This document shows positions 1 to 9,897 of a DNA stretch of 64,000 nucleotides, piece by piece (within the stretch, counting starts at the first letter, position 1; each line of letters starts with the position of its first letter). The stretch covers positions 5,846,001-5,910,000 of the forward strand of contig JADLSH010000369.1 in NCBI GenBank assembly GCA_016169945.1, given 5' to 3'. The DNA comes from Trachythela sp. YZ-2020 (lineage: Eukaryota; Cnidaria; Anthozoa; Malacalcyonacea; Clavulariidae). Made by a program: the position numbers and the translations under genes. The notes under the pieces are model-generated. The model was not told the DNA's origin, did not search any database, and worked only from the letters and a program-made list of their open reading frames with translations.

Positions 1-28
1 TCCTATTACACGTGTTCCCCACGTGATA

Positions 29-625
29 CTATAGGATGTTACAAGGACCATTGTCCGACTTTAGCGAATGTGGAAAACCAAATCTTGCAAATATTTGAGA
101 CAGAGCAGTTATCACCTTTTGAGTTGTTGTTGAGCGCATAACGACTACTTCGTAAAACCTACTATGGTAATCCACCACAACTAACAAACTTTCTCCCGTA
201 TGCATTGGACCCATCAGGTCTATTGCAATGTCCTGCCAAGACCCCATAGGCGGTTCAGTTCTCATCATAGGTTCTGGAGGACTGAATTGTCCTACAACTT
301 GGCATCCACGACACGACTTGGACATTTTCTCAGCATCAGCATCCAATTTCGGCCACCATACCTTTGTTCTCAAGCGACTTTTCGTTTTTACGATGCCCTG
401 ATGTCCTTCATGGGCGGATTTTAAGACTGATTTCCGTAGGCTCTGAGGTATTACGATTCTGTCTCCTCGAAGCACAAGCTTTCCAATCACACACAATTCA
501 TTCTTTACACAAAGATAACTTGGCATCTTACATTGTGACCAATCTCCCGTTTGGACATAATGACGTACAATGGACAATTCCGGGTCTTTCTCCGACTCTC
601 TTTCGATTTCTCTAGGTGTCAACAA
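29..625 (-). pseudogene. Ty3/Gypsy integrase fragment (element B, 3' part)
   Basis: A 198-residue open frame resembles the N-terminal part of a Gypsy integrase. It has a zinc-binding HHCC region (HEGHQG, then CRGC) and the start of the DDE catalytic core (DLMGP, VVDYHSR, SDNGP). It lacks the rest of the core and runs off the window edge. It probably continues the element whose gag and RNase H remains lie at 4886-5853, because the RNase H frame there stops just before the point where this one begins (LTPREIE). Gypsy element A sits between the two halves, so A appears to be inserted into B. The family is clear; the joining of the two halves is inference. Confidence 0.8.
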
Positions 626-803
626 TATCCATTATAGGAGACATGATTATAGCCCTTGTAACTTTTCTTGTTCAAAAAAGTATAATGATAAAGTACTATG
701 TATTGTCCCAGTGTATGTGAACAGCTATGGTGCTGTCACCTCATAGTCATTGTGCCAAGCTGGAACTTGACGTGTTCGGCTGGACATCCGGGGCCCAGTG
801 TTT

Positions 804-3516
804 TCACATGGTTGTTGTACAGGTGTGCGACTCCTCAACGATATCTGGCACCTCTTGGATTGGAGGCTCGTTGGTCTTCTGTATGTGTCTCCTGTTACGC
901 CTGTACTCTGCGTCTCCTATCTTCACCGTGTAACTCCTGTTGGCCAGCTTTGCTGTGCAAGTTCCTGGTGTCCATTTGTCACCACCAGGTAGTTTCATGC
1001 GTACTGTCTCACCTGGGTTGATTGGCATTAGTGGTTTTGCACTCCTGTTGTAATAACGCTCCTGTCTCTGCCTCCTCATTGTCAGTGCTTTTGCCTCTGC
1101 TTCGGTATCATAACGGGGCTTCAAGAGAGTGCTGGCAATAGGCAAAAGGGTCTTGCCCCGACGACCCATTAACCGCTGAGCTGGGCTCGTGCCGACTCCC
1201 TCAGTGGGAGTGTTCCGCCAGTCTAACAATGCCAAGAACTCAGATTGACCAGACTCTTTACACTTTTTGAACAACCGTTTGACCGTTTTCACCGCATACT
1301 GAGAACTCCGTGGACGCGAACTGCGGCCCGTTATCGCTGACAAGGACGTCTGGAATCCCAAATCGTGCAAAGATTGCCTTTAGTTCTTTGATGATACTCT
1401 TTGAGGTTATGGCAGTAACGCGAGCTACTTCGACGTAATTACTATAATAGTCACAGACGACTAGTAGTGTCCGTCCATCCAGCTCGCACAGGTCAGCAGC
1501 CACTTTAGACCACGGTCTCGCTGCGAACTCGTGCTGCTGTAGAGGCTCCTTGGTTTGGGCACTTCGATATGACATACATATATCGCACTTAGTGATGTAG
1601 TCCTTTAGCTCTTTGGCCATGCGCGGCCAGAAGAGGGTATCCCGTGCTCTCCGTATGCATGCTTCTACTCCGATGTGGGAAGCATGTGATTCAGCCATCA
1701 TCTCCTTGCGAAGAGCAGCTGGTACTACAAGTTGTTGGCCCTTGAATACCAGCTCCCCTTGGACAGTGAGTTCATCTCGAATGTCATAATATGGATGCAG
1801 ACAATGGGGCAAGTCTGATTTGTTGTGTGGCCAGCCATCTTTGATCACCGATCTCAACTGTTGAAAGGCTGGATCATCTGCAGCTGCATGCACGATCTGT
1901 TGCCATCGGGCGTCACTGACCGGAAGCCATGTCTTGTGGTCAATATGCTCTAATCCGTGAACAAACTCTGATGTGCTCACCTCAGGTAGGAAAGCTCTGC
2001 TCAGCGTATCAGCTAGAAACATGTCCTTTCCCTTCTTATATTTAAGTACCAGGTTGTACTTCTGAAGTCGGAGTAGCATCCGCTGGAGTCGTTGTGGTGC
2101 CGAGTTGAGAGGTTTGAGGACAATGCTCTCTAGTGGTTTGTGGTCGGTTTCGACTGTTACCACATCTCTGCCGTAGATGTATGTATTGAATCGTTCGCAC
2201 GCGAAAACGATTGCGAGAAGCTCTTTCTCGATTTGAGCGTAACGTGTCTCTGCTGAGGTGAGCGCTCTAGATGTATAGGCTATAGGCTGGTCATTCTGTA
2301 ATAGCGCAGCCCCTAGGCCCGATTGCGATGCATCACATTGAAGTGTGACTTCATCTTCAAGGTTGTAGTAACGCAGTACCCGCGTACGAGTTACGGCATC
2401 CTTCAGTCGATCAAGCGCTCTGGCTTGCTCGTCTCCCCAATCCCATTCTACGTCTTGTTGCGTCAGTTCTCTGAGAGGTTTTGTCATGTCTGATAAGTTG
2501 GGTAGAAACTTGCTCAGGTATTGCACTAACCCAAGGAAACGCTGTACACCGGCTTTGTCTGTAGGAGCAGGCATGTCACGTATAGCTTTTACCTTAGCTG
2601 GGTCAATCCGAATACCCTCGCCGGTGGCCACGTGTCCAATGAAGGGTACTTCAGTTCGCCTCAGCTCGAGCTTATCGATGTTGAGCTTCATCCCGCGCGA
2701 CTCGCATCGCTCCAAGAAGGCTTTCAGTGTTGCATCATGATCACGTGTCGCCTCTTCGTGTGTCTGTCCATAGCCAACCACTACAAAGTCATCTGCGACC
2801 ACTTCGATATTTGACATTCCTTCAATCAGCTCGTGCATCTTTCTCTGGAAAACTTCCGGCGCCGAGCGGATACCGAAGGGCATGCGCCGCCAGCGATACC
2901 TTCCAAATGGAGTGTTGAAGGTCGTGAGGAAGGACGAGTCCTCGTCTAGCATGACATGCCAGAACCCGTTTCTCACATCAAGCTTTGTGAAGACCTTTGC
3001 GCCATGTAGTCGCGTAGCCACATCTTCGATGGTGGGAAGAGGGTAGTGTTCTCGTTGTATCGCTTTGTTCAGATCTTTGGGATCCAAACAAAGCCGTAAT
3101 TTTCCATTAGGCTTGGAAACTACTACAAGAGAACTCACCCATGGTGTTGGGGTGGTAACCGGGTAGATGATTTCCTGCTCCACCATCTTATCCAATTCTG
3201 ACTTGAGTCGATCTCGTAAGGCCACAGGCACTCGTCGGGGTGCATGTTGGACAGGATTTACCGTACTATCAACTTTGATGCGGTATTCCCCTTCAAGCTG
3301 CCCGACGTTCTCAGAAAATACCCCGGGATATCGTTCCAGGATGCTTTCTTTAGACATACTGTTGTCGTTATGGAGTGTGAAAACCGCTGACCCGTCTGTT
3401 GTGGACTTGTTGATGGCATCGTTGTCTGTATATTTGATGATATTCATGCCAATGCATGCTTTTCGCCCCAAAATAGGGCGAATGTCCTCGTTATCAACAA
3501 GTTTACAATCTAACAA
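804..3516 (-). pseudogene. Ty3/Gypsy pol: reverse transcriptase, RNase H, integrase (element A)
   Basis: The long frame (752 residues, 3516 to 1258) carries a Gypsy reverse transcriptase with LDVRNGFWHV near residue 185 and the catalytic VADD near residue 245. RNase H follows (QCDASQSGLGAAL, TDHKPL), then an integrase zinc finger (HxxxH, CDIC) and catalytic core (CDYYSNYVEV, SDNGPQF). The frame is lost near 1260-1370; a second frame (1370-804) supplies the integrase C-terminus (DWRNTP, a GETVRMKLPGG segment). This frameshift cuts the integrase, so this copy should not make an intact polyprotein. Its layout (gag-protease in one frame, pol in the next) fits the K02A2.6-like Gypsy elements common in invertebrates. 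Confidence 0.92.
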
Positions 3517-3560
3517 ACACTTCGCATTGCCCCGCCATATCCTCAGTAGTACTCTTCCAA

Positions 3561-4622
3561 CTACCGAAAGTCGGGATCCTCCGTATGCAGATATTGCTGA
3601 GTTGCCGGTGTCACATCCCTAAGCTCGGGGTCCTTGGCTGCTTTCTTGTAGAGGTGCACCGGTATGACGTTGCATTGTGCACCAGTGTCCGGCTGGAAAC
3701 GCAGGTAATTGCCAGAGTCTAGTTTGAAAGTGACCAGTTGTGAATCGTCAAGCACGGCTGCGACGTCACTAATTACATACACATCTTCATTATCCTCGTC
3801 CGAGTACTCTTCGATAGCTCTCACGCCGGTTTTCTCGGTCCTCGAATTTAGGCGTTTCTTACTTCGACACATGGCTGCAAAATGGTTACGTTTTCCACAT
3901 TCGTTGCAGGTTTTTCCGCGCGCCCTGCATTTATCCGGGTCATGCTTGCGACCGCAATTACCACATTCCTTAGTTGCCGTTGGCTCCGTGTTATTATTAT
4001 CCCATTTGTTTACACGTTGTCTGTAAGGTTTATTGTTAAAACCTACAGCGCTTACAGAATCGGTTTGGCCGACTTCTTTCATCTGGGCTGCCGTACTTTC
4101 GGACGCTCTACATATCTCGTCTGTTTTCTGTGAGGTCAACTTAGATTCCCTTAACAGTCTCTCCCTAACTTTATTGTCTCGAATTCCAAACACAATTCTG
4201 TCACGCAGGATTTCGTCAGGAGTGATGGAATTGAAATCACAGCCTTCTGCAAGCTTTCGTAGTGCCGTTTTATATTGGTCATAGCTTTCTCCCGCTTCTT
4301 GTACTCTTTGGTTAAATCGATAACGTTCGAAAGGGACATTTTTCCGAGGTTGACAATACTCAGCGAATTTCTGTAGCACTGGGGTAATTTTCGTCGAACT
4401 GCCTTCGTCTGCCCAGTCTGTAAAAGTAGAAAACACATCTCTAGCTTCCTCCCCTATGATCGTCAGAAGCGTCGCTACTTGCACCTTTTCTGCCTTTTTG
4501 TCTAGCTCCGTAGCTAGCGTGTAATTATCCCAGGCCAAACGAAACTTTTTCCATTTCTCCGCCACGTTAACGTCGTGAATTTCCAGAGCCGACGGCGGTG
4601 GCAAGTTGAATCCCGTGGCCAT
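3561..4622 (-). CDS. Ty3/Gypsy gag with zinc knuckles and aspartic protease (element A)
   Basis: A 353-residue open frame starts MATGFNLPPP and has a Gypsy capsid region (NVAEKWKKF, an FERYRFNQR segment). Two cysteine zinc knuckles follow near residues 220-255 (CGNCGRKHDPDKC, CNECGKRNHFAAMC), then the start of a retroviral-type aspartic protease with the active-site DTGA near residue 315. The frame ends just inside the protease, and pol follows in another frame, as expected for a frameshift-expressed polyprotein. A primer-binding site and a putative LTR lie just upstream. This is the most intact open frame of the element. Confidence 0.9.
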   Translation of the reverse strand: MATGFNLPPPSALEIHDVNVAEKWKKFRLAWDNYTLATELDKKAEKVQVATLLTIIGEEARDVFSTFTDWADEGSSTKITPVLQKFAEYCQPRKNVPFERYRFNQRVQEAGESYDQYKTALRKLAEGCDFNSITPDEILRDRIVFGIRDNKVRERLLRESKLTSQKTDEICRASESTAAQMKEVGQTDSVSAVGFNNKPYRQRVNKWDNNNTEPTATKECGNCGRKHDPDKCRARGKTCNECGKRNHFAAMCRSKKRLNSRTEKTGVRAIEEYSDEDNEDVYVISDVAAVLDDSQLVTFKLDSGNYLRFQPDTGAQCNVIPVHLYKKAAKDPELRDVTPATQQYLHTEDPDFR

Positions 4623-4664
4623 TTCTTTCGCTGTTCTACTGAATGTTGATCGGGTTCGTTAAAT

Positions 4665-4682
4665 CCCAAATCGCTGCCACCA
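4665..4682 (-). other. Primer-binding site of Gypsy element A
   Basis: Directly inside the putative LTR end (..TTTACA) the minus strand reads TGGTGGCAGCGATTTGGG, which begins with the TGG expected where the CCA end of a tRNA primer pairs. Forty bases later the gag ATG begins. The tRNA species was not determined. Confidence 0.65.
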
Positions 4683-4884
4683 TGTAAAGATGTTTATTAA
4701 GTATTAACTAGAAAGTACAGCACTTTATTTGTAGCTTTTAATCTTTAAACTTAAATGTTTTGTGCAACTGTTTTCATAATGTCAACAACCACCGGTATCC
4801 CCCGAGGCCATTCCGAACCTCCCCGATTAACTATTGTTCGGACTCGCGCGTCCAACGCGATCACTATTAAAGCATCTCGTTACA
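4683..4884 (-). repeat. Putative 5' LTR of Gypsy element A
   Basis: This 202-bp segment on the minus strand starts TGTAACGAG and ends CTTTACA, giving the TG...CA ends and short inverted TGTAA/TTACA expected of an LTR. It abuts the primer-binding site on one side and the interrupted RNase H of element B on the other. No matching 3' LTR was found downstream of pol (626-804), so the element appears to have lost its 3' end. Confidence 0.55.
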
Positions 4885-4885
4885 G

Positions 4886-5853
4886 CTACTGGTGTACTTT
4901 CTTGTACCACCAACCTGATCATCTCCTCAGTTTCTCTGCTAAGGTCCTTAGGTTTTGGTTGGTTCAACCTCGACAAAGCATCGGCAATGTTAGGTTACCT
5001 GGACGGTAGACTACATTGTAATTGTGGCACTGTAATCGGAGGACCCAACGCTCAATCCTCACTGATGGCTTCGATGACTTTCCAAAAATACACTGCAACG
5101 GTTTGTGGTCTGTTTCCAATTCAAACTCCCGCCCATAAACATAAGGCTGAATCTCTCACATGCCCAAACAAGAGCCAGCACCTCCTTCTCCGTCTGTGCA
5201 TAACGTCTCTCCACCTCCTTCAGATTCCTCGAAGCGAAAGAAACTGCTCTCCATTCTTCGCCATGAAGTTGTAGCAAAACTGCGCCCAATCCTTCGGGAC
5301 CTGCATCAGCTACAATTCTGGTTTTGCACTCATTCCGAAAATAAGCAAGAGCTTTACTTGCTCACATGAGCTGCTTAAGCTTCTCAAATGCTCTCTGTTG
5401 TTCAATTCCCCAATTGAAAAATTCGGTATAAACTTGGCCGAATACTGTACGAGCTGAACAAACGACCGAACTTCCGAAATGAACTTGACTCATTTGTCTA
5501 AACAAATGTCTTTCGAAAGGCACATTAACTTTTGGTACAAAATAATTATCTAGCACATCAAAACTTTCCTTCAAGCTCTTCTCCTCGTCTTCAGGTATCA
5601 AAGTGTAATACAACTCTTGAAAATCGGTACCACCAGTATGCAACAACAATGCTACCTTTTGCAAATCCACTGTAATTCCTTTTGCCCGTACATATAAGTT
5701 GAACGATCGCTTCCAGCGTTTCCAACGAATGGACAAGGTATTCGGGTCATCCTTGGGATTAAAGCAAGGAAGACCCTTGATTTCTGTTGCCAACAATTTA
5801 GCCGATTCTTGGCTAGAACTAGCTTGACTACTAGTACCCTCGTCTACTGACAT
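4886..5853 (-). pseudogene. Gypsy element B: gag remnant fused by deletion to RNase H
   Basis: Reading from 5853 leftwards, the frame starts with a short gag (FNPKDDPNTLSIRWKRWKRS, then NVPFERHLF). It then jumps without a protease into the end of the reverse transcriptase (FFNWGIEQQRAFEKLK), then RNase H (MGAVLLQL, ERRYAQTEKEVLALVWACER), and decays with stops near 4960-5060. The capsid-protease-RT centre is therefore deleted. Element A interrupts it at about 4885, and its integrase seems to resume at 625. The family is clear; the deletion model is inference. Confidence 0.75.
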
Positions 5854-5924
5854 ATTCCTTCGAAAAAAAAATCACTCCAAACAAATACCAAATCACAAAA
5901 TATTGCTCACCAACAGAGAAAAAT

Positions 5925-6145
5925 CACCATCCTCGTCGCCAATGTAGTATTCCATTTTATTAAACATAAACTAGTACTAAAATACAGCCATGTTGGAATC
6001 CTCCTATCCCATACTACCTTGCGATCCTTTACATTACGCTTCCACTTTATTACTTAAACTTCCTTTCATAACGTATCTATATCTATAAACACTACAATAA
6101 CAATTGACCTTTGTTAGCGTTCGATAGAAGAAACATTTATCTTCC
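5925..6145 (-). repeat. Possible PBS and 5' LTR of Gypsy element B
   Basis: Upstream of the element B gag the minus strand reads CTACA followed by TTGGCGACGAGGATGG, a layout like an LTR end plus primer-binding site. A TGTGGAAG start near 6145 is a possible LTR 5' end. No second LTR copy is in the window to confirm the ends. Confidence 0.4.
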
Positions 6146-6391
6146 ACAGCGTACCCAGATTGCAAAAAGGTAGCTCGAAGGAATCAATTTCAAAATGTTA
6201 TATTTAAGCAAAAATTAAGAGAAGTACTTGTCACCTATCACTCTAATAAAAATTTAGAGGGGGACAAAGTTTTAACCAACAATGCGCTGAGCATGTTTGC
6301 AAAAATTGGGTTTTTCATAAATTGACCTTTTGGGCTTCAACAACATGTGTAGTGTCACGTGGCCAAAAATGTAAACAATGTGTCAAGCCTA

Positions 6392-6460
6392 TAGCCTGCT
6401 CGCAGACGCTGTTTTTCTCACGCCAAGCGACGAAAAACAAACACGTCTGCGAGCAGGCTA
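6392..6460. repeat. 69-bp hairpin MITE with TAGCCTGC ends
   Basis: Near-perfect hairpin: TAGCCTGCTCGCAGACG at the left pairs with CGTCTGCGAGCAGGCTA at the right. The matching part of the other palindrome arm (near 8935) lacks it, so it entered after the arms formed. It shares the TAGCCTGC terminus with the MITE at 6759. Confidence 0.7.
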
Positions 6461-6602
6461 GCTACAACCATGCATAATATAATAACAAGTATAGATAACA
6501 TGACAATGTTATGGTTTTATATCATTCTTTTATAAATTTATATTAGTTTTTTATTATAATGTAGAAAATGCACAAATAGAAATCGACAATATCTAGTGAA
6601 CG

Positions 6603-7350
6603 ATGGCTTGTAATATCGATAAATCTAGCGATTTCAACAAAATGACGGTGACTGAAATAAAGAAATTTTTAGTTGACCGCGGTGTTAGTGTGAATGGCTA
6701 CAATAAGGCTGTCTTAGCCGAAATTGCTTCTGCTGTGCGGAAAATGCAACTGCCTTGCTAGCCTGCGTGGCCGGCCCTCGTTGGAAGGGAAAAGAAGAGC
6801 GGGGATTGAGGGCCTGCAAGAAAACCCGCCTTTCGTGAGTAAACGCCCTAATAAAGGCTCATTAAAATTGACCAATAAAAATGCAGCTGGACTATAAACA
6901 TGTCAATCAAGACGAAGAAATGTAGTAATATATTCCTGTGTGCGTAAACCTGTCAATTAATTCTTGGTGTTGAGCAATTAAATTCTACGTTCAAAAATTG
7001 AACGGCGTTTAGTCACGAAAGGCGGGTTTTCTTGCAGGCCCTCCATCCCCGTTCTTCTTTTCCCTTCCAACGAGGGCCGGCCACGCCTTGCATTCACAAT
7101 GTGCACGATTGAAAGTTTGCAGAGAAAATGAGGTGAATTATTTATTGCTGATATGCAAATTTGCGATCCATTCAAAATGAATAACCTCGTGAATAATTTT
7201 ATAGACTCGCTGCCATTTGGCCTTTATGATATATTTGATTTTTTGATCTGCCATTCAACTTGGCTGCAAGACCTTTCTTGCACAAGTCGTTCGATGACTA
7301 TCGGTTATTTGAAGCTGGCTACGTCGAATCTTTACTGTTCATTACTCATT
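6603..7350 (+). pseudogene. SAP-domain protein, left-arm copy, broken
   Basis: An ATG at 6603 opens a 52-codon frame (MACNIDKSSDFNKMTVTEIK...) that looks like an N-terminal SAP motif: an xLxxxGVSVNGYNKAxLxExI pattern of two helices with a turn, usually a DNA-binding module. A MITE inserted at 6759 brings an immediate TAG stop. Beyond the MITE the same protein resumes near 7091 (CIHNVH region, then DPFKMNNLVNNFIDSLPFGL, then GYLKLATSN) and then decays. The SWIM part is absent from this arm. Function unknown; similar SAP plus SWIM proteins are familiar from mobile gene families in invertebrates, from memory only. Confidence 0.6.
6759..7084. mobile_element. 326-bp MITE with TAGCCTGCGTGGCC end and GCCTTGC duplication
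   Basis: Inverted arms of about 80 bp (GCGTGGCCGGCCCTCGTTGG at the left, its complement ending at 7084) flank a unique centre. GCCTTGC occurs on both sides (6752-6758 and 7085-7091) but only once in the uninterrupted copy on the other palindrome arm (near 8037-8045). That copy acts as a pre-insertion site and proves mobility. The last ~8 bases of the right end look lost. Confidence 0.8.
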
Positions 7351-7436
7351 AGGTGATCTCACATCCATATCGATATTTTGGGTGTATGTGTGGTCGCGCT
7401 TTTTCATCTTGTGAGAAGGCAATTTACATTTCTCGA

Positions 7437-8375
7437 TCACCAATTCAGATACATCATAAGGCTTGGTGCTTGCCTGTGCCTGTGGTTTTTCAGCCCAAAG
7501 ACAAGGACCTGCACTTGCAGTCTTGTTGCACTATTTTCGCCACGCGTGTTTAGAAGTTCCTCTAACGAGTACATGGCAGCTCCTAAATGTTTACAGCCAC
7601 CGTCGCGGCCTCCCTTACACATATATTTAGCCTAAAAACGCGACCTCTATTTGCTCATTTTCCTTCAAGAATAAACCAGAGGTCGTACAACTCTTCCCGT
7701 CATCGGTTGTTGTTTTCATAGCCGGTCTGACTTTTCCGACATAAACATGAACACGCTCGTTGGTCAACATTTTGGTCAATATAAAGATTCCACCGCGTAG
7801 CCACCTTTAAATAACCGATACGATAGTCATCAAACGACTTGTAGGCTGCAAGACATTGCTTGTCGTAAGAAGTAGAATGGCAGATCAAAATATTAAATAT
7901 ATTATAAAGGCCAAATGGCGACGAGTCTATAAAATTATTCACGAGGTTATTCATTTTGAATGGATCGCCAATTTGCATATCGTGAATGAATAATTCACCT
8001 TCATTTTCTCTGCAAACTTTATCGTGCACATTGTGAATGCAAGGCAGTTTCATTTTCCGCACAGCAGAAGCAATTTCGGCTAAAGCAGCCTTATTGTCGC
8101 TTATTTATATGTTTGTGTATGTCTTGTTTTTTTATTTATATAGTTTATTGGGAGAGCAGTTATATAAAGATGGAATTTGGTTTCCCCCTATTGCCTATCC
8201 TTCCATATTGCTTACTTTTCTTTTTTTCTTCTTTTTTTTCCACATTCGTAAGTTTATGGTAAATTGTTATTAAAGTATTATTAAAGTATTTACACTAACA
8301 CCGCGGTCATAATTTATTTATTTCAGTCACCGCCATTTTGTTCAAATCGCTAGATTAACTGATATTACAAGCCAT
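7437..8375 (-). pseudogene. SAP/SWIM zinc-finger protein, right-arm copy, broken
   Basis: Read on the minus strand, the copy starts with MACNIS at 8375 (quickly stopped and disrupted by AT-rich sequence). It resumes near 8090 (AEIASAVRKMKLPCIHNVHD), runs through DPFKMNNLVNNFIDSSPFGL and GYLKVATRW to about 7700, and after frame changes reaches a SWIM-type zinc finger at 7622-7437 (CKGGRDGGCKHLGAAMYSLE, i.e. CxGGxxGxCKHxxAAMY). SWIM fingers bind DNA or protein. The order SAP, middle domain, SWIM suggests a nucleic-acid-binding protein. A C-terminal nuclease (YqaJ-like) is often attached in proteins of this type, but none is visible here. Confidence 0.6.
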
Positions 8376-8486
8376 CGTTCACTAGATATCGTCATCGTCG
8401 ATTTCTATTTGTGCATTTTCTACAGTGTAATATTCATTTATAAAAGCATGACATAAAACCATAACATTGTCATGTTATCTATACTT

Positions 8487-8903
8487 AAGGAGGGTAATGG
8501 GGTATTTTCGTGCTTCGTATAATCGTATCGAGCTAATTTTATTACTCGTGCTTCGTTTCGATAGCTCATGTTTCTATTAAACGTGTTTCGATCCCGTCAT
8601 AAATGGCGTGAATCGTGTCTGTTGCCTATTTAATATTCGTTTTCCGTTTTCAACAAAATTTGCACAGAATTAGATGTCGTAGATCATGAAAACCGTAAAG
8701 AATACGATGCCACACGAGAAAGCGACCGCATTGTGAGATGTAAAAAGATTTAGGACTTTTAGATAGGATTGCTGCAGGTACAAATAAAATTGTCTTTTTG
8801 CGTGCTTCGGCAGTTCCGTCTTAACTCTTCTATTTTTCGTGCTTCAAGATAATTGAGTATTATTTTTCATGCTTCAGGATTGGTAACCCCCATTACCCCC
8901 CTC
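8487..8903. mobile_element. 417-bp TIR element with ATACTT duplication
   Basis: Terminal repeats AAGGAGGGTAATGGGG and CCCCATTACCCCCCTC are flanked by ATACTT on both sides (8481-8486 and 8904-8909). The other palindrome arm has only one copy of this flank (near 6490) and no insertion. The interior has repeats of the form TCGTGCTTCG. No coding content. Confidence 0.8.
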
Positions 8904-9315
8904 ATACTTGTCTATATTATATTATGCATGGCTTGTACGAACTTTGACACATTGTTTACATTTTGGCCACGTGATACTACACGTGTTTTTGAGAGCCCAA
9001 AAGGTCAATTGAGCTGCAAAGAGGATCGGTTTGGTAAATACATTAATCTTGTTTCAACAGTCGTAAAACTTATGCCACACATTAAGTGGTTTCAACAGAA
9101 TCACAGGCTAGCAAAACTATAACATCTTCGCTATTTTTTTAGAAAAAAGTTATGGTTAAACGTCCTAAAAAGAAGCTTTAAAAGGGGTCCAATTTCAGCC
9201 ATGATATCTCCTAGGAATCAACTGCGATTTTAACGAATTTTTTAAGATAAAAACTTGAGATAAGAAACCTCAACATGCTTGAGATTTTTAGAGGGGGACA
9301 CCAAATCAAAAAAAT

Positions 9316-9897
9316 ATGAAATTGAAATCCAACCCAAAATTATTTCCAAAATTATCAATTAAAAAAAAATCAAGGGATTTAAGACCAACTAATCGGCTGG
9401 CTTTAAGGAAATACCTGGTAGAGGTAGACGTTCCAACCCTCATCAGAGCCAAGGCTTCCTGCGAAGATAAAGCCAATACATTAGAATTAATTATTACCTA
9501 TGGCCTAAATACCATTCTTCCAATGAGATCAAAACTTAAAATTTCGAACGAGCCCCCTTGGATCACTCAAAAACTGAAACATCTCATTCGCAGACGTCAG
9601 ATATCTCTAGCACAAGGGGATTTGGTATCATTCCGCCCTCTCAGAAATCACGTTAATCGCGAGAGAAAGACCTGCCCTCAAAGTTTTACGAAGCTAAAGT
9701 CAAAGAACTGAAAGAGAGTGCCCCAGCAAAGTGGTGGAACGAAATAAAGAAACTCAGTGGAATGTCGGAACAATTCACAACCCCCGAAGATATTATATCC
9801 CAACTGCATAATGTGGAATTTAGATCGACTATTTCGACGTCTTGTGACCCCGACCCTCATCAACTCGCCAACCTGACAAATGAAGCATTCCTGGCAC
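9316..9897 (+). pseudogene. CR1/L2-like LINE, segment between endonuclease and RT
   Basis: The frame contains the linker typical of CR1/L2-type non-LTR retrotransposons (PPWITQKLKHLIRRRQ, then RNHVNRERK). The endonuclease domain is missing, so the element is 5' truncated. A frameshift occurs near 9690, and the element is split at 9898 by a TIR insertion; the reverse transcriptase resumes after 11492. Confidence 0.8.

Larger units (their letters stand above)
6253..9300. repeat. Large imperfect palindrome (foldback) carrying broken SAP/SWIM gene copies
   Basis: The stretch from about 6290 to 7340 is repeated in inverted orientation from about 9040 back to 7700. Matching anchors include GACCTTTTGGGCT, GTAAACAATGTGTCAA, ATAACATGACAATG and CAAGCCATCGTTCAC. 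Both ends carry the same 14 bases in direct orientation (TTTAGAGGGGGACA at 6253-6266 and 9287-9300), a candidate target-site duplication. Each arm has received its own small insertions since the arms formed. It may be one foldback transposon or two inverted copies of one gene-bearing element. Confidence 0.7.
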
